Assembly: GCA_949710005.1 (NCBI GenBank) | Contig: OX453273.1 | Coordinates: forward strand, 45,101,118-45,165,117 | DNA: 64,000 bases | From: Ricordea florida | Taxonomy: Eukaryota > Cnidaria > Anthozoa > Corallimorpharia > Ricordeidae | Reading direction: 5' to 3' | Part shown: positions 62,766 to 64,000 of the stretch, piece by piece | How positions within the stretch are numbered: the stretch's first letter is position 1 | Layout: each line of letters starts with the position of its first letter | The notes under the pieces: model-generated | Told to the model about the DNA's origin: nothing | Databases searched by the model: none | Seen by the model: only the letters and a program-made list of their open reading frames with translations | Made by a program: the position numbers and the translations under genes

Positions 62766-64000
62766 TTCTTATTTCCCTACTGTTATGTGCACTTCTATCT
62801 TTACTCTGTAGAATAAGTATTATCAGTGGAGCATGCCTATTTTCCTAGATTCCCACGAACAGTGATGTTTGTTTCGTTTACCAGTCTCCCGCGGCCGTGT
62901 ACGGCTGTGTATTTGCAAGTGGCATGTCGTTGGGGCGTGCATGCTGTGAAGTCAATGAACGGTGTCATTTCATTTGGGACGGTAGTAAGTGTAGGCGTTG
63001 CTAAACGTTTATGCATCTAGTGTTGGAGTACTTGGAGAACAGTTTGAAAAAGGATTTAACCATGTTAATAGAAGAAGGAGAAGGCTACGTCTCATGTGGA
63101 GTTCGCTATTTTTGCGTGTGTAGTAAATAATAAACTTGCACGTGTTCAGGTCAAGGTTGTCAACTGTGTGCACACCGTAGTGGCTTCGGAAGGTCTTGAC
63201 CTGGTATTGGCTTTTTGCTCGTGAGATTTACTTTCCTGCGAACTGGAAGAAGGCAATGGCGTTTACAGTGGAGGTAGGTACAAGTGTAAAGGAAGGAGAT
63301 TGGTCATTGTTGTGGTAATTGGTGAAGGAATGTGTGTGGAAATAATGAAGTCGGTTTGAAATTTTTACTATGTAGGGTATTTTTAAAATAGGGAAGGGGG
63401 ACATTTTTTGAAAAGGAAGAAGTTTTATTTTCAATTGTACATTTGTAGTATTTCCTATGTATTTGTAAAAGACATTGGCGTGCGCGAAATATGACCGGAA
63501 TATCAGTGTCTCGTTTAAATGAAGTGTTGTTTAAATTTTGATTTATCGCAACCTGAAACCTTTTAACTACGTGATGGTCCATTTTCTTAGGGGTGGCGAA
63601 TTGTCCTTCAAAAACTCTGGGTCTCGGAAATTTTGAGTCTAATTTCACGGGTGTAGCTGCCTCGTTTTTTAGCGGTTTTGTGCGTTTCGCAGTCTCGATT
63701 TTTATACGAGTCTCGCACTCAAAATAATTTGAAATCTCGGTCTCGCAGTCTAAAGTCAAAATGTCTCTGCTCGCAAAGAAAAACGCTAGTCTCGCCGTCT
63801 CGCTAAGTCTCGCATTTACCACTCGCCGCCCCTATTCTTGGAACTTGTGATTCTAGCAGTATTGAAATAGTTGCTGTCGTTCTCAATTCGTGGAGGAAGC
63901 TGTGGTATCTAACATTTCCACGTGCTGATTGCTATTGTAGTTAATGGCGAAGTCGTTGTATATGGTAATGATTTCATCTTTAATATTTGTGTTAATTTGT
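62766..64000. other. Right edge without recognised gene
   Basis: It holds a repeat at 63589-63832 and otherwise unique sequence. Short frames here carry no family resemblance. Confidence 0.45.
63589..63832. repeat. Inverted-repeat element with gtctcg-rich interior
   Basis: AGGGGTGGCGA at the left and TCGCCGCCCCT at the right form short inverted ends. The interior repeats tctcg/gtctcgc about ten times without a fixed period. Confidence 0.6.

Overview
This is intron-rich, AT-rich animal DNA. The best fit is an anthozoan cnidarian, probably a stony coral. The evidence is split genes with GT-AG introns and clear orthologues of animal genes (MSH3, SAYSD1, a UPF0449/C19orf25 protein, a kelch-like protein), plus a dense set of short inverted-repeat elements, a tRNA-derived SINE and Penelope, Gypsy, BEL and LINE pieces of the kind common in coral genomes. 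No bacterial, phage or CRISPR features are present. The species call is inference.

Layout. (1) 1161-34490, minus strand: the mismatch-repair gene MSH3. I placed 22 coding exons with splice sites and phases; one conserved exon between 20569 and 22910 was not found. Its introns hold most of the mobile DNA: a 94-copy 43-bp minisatellite (5131-9173) that grew inside a retroelement ORF, a Penelope-like insertion, LINE ends, a SINE, many MITEs, a hammerhead-ribozyme-like fold, and a very young full-length Gypsy element (29113-33823) with identical LTRs. (2) 34491-34708: a short, probably bidirectional promoter shared by MSH3 and the plus-strand UPF0449 gene (34709-39557), whose intron carries an internally deleted pogo-type transposon and a hAT-like element. 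(3) 42170-44590, plus strand: a two-exon BTB-BACK-kelch gene. (4) 46236-52025, minus strand: an intact BEL/Pao retrotransposon with 195-bp LTRs. (5) 53361-53798, plus strand: SAYSD1 in one exon. (6) 53.8-64 kb: non-coding sequence with MITEs, simple repeats, a CR1-like LINE end and one weak pair of possible exons.

How it fits together. The genes have separate jobs: MSH3 in insertion/deletion-loop repair in the nucleus, SAYSD1 in ER translocon quality control, the kelch protein as a likely Cullin-3 adaptor. They are not an operon. The features most worth following are a U12-type AT-AG intron in MSH3 at 26525-26739, the birth of a minisatellite from a retroelement coding sequence inside a gene that itself controls repeat stability, and the near-complete hammerhead fold at 22363-22407.
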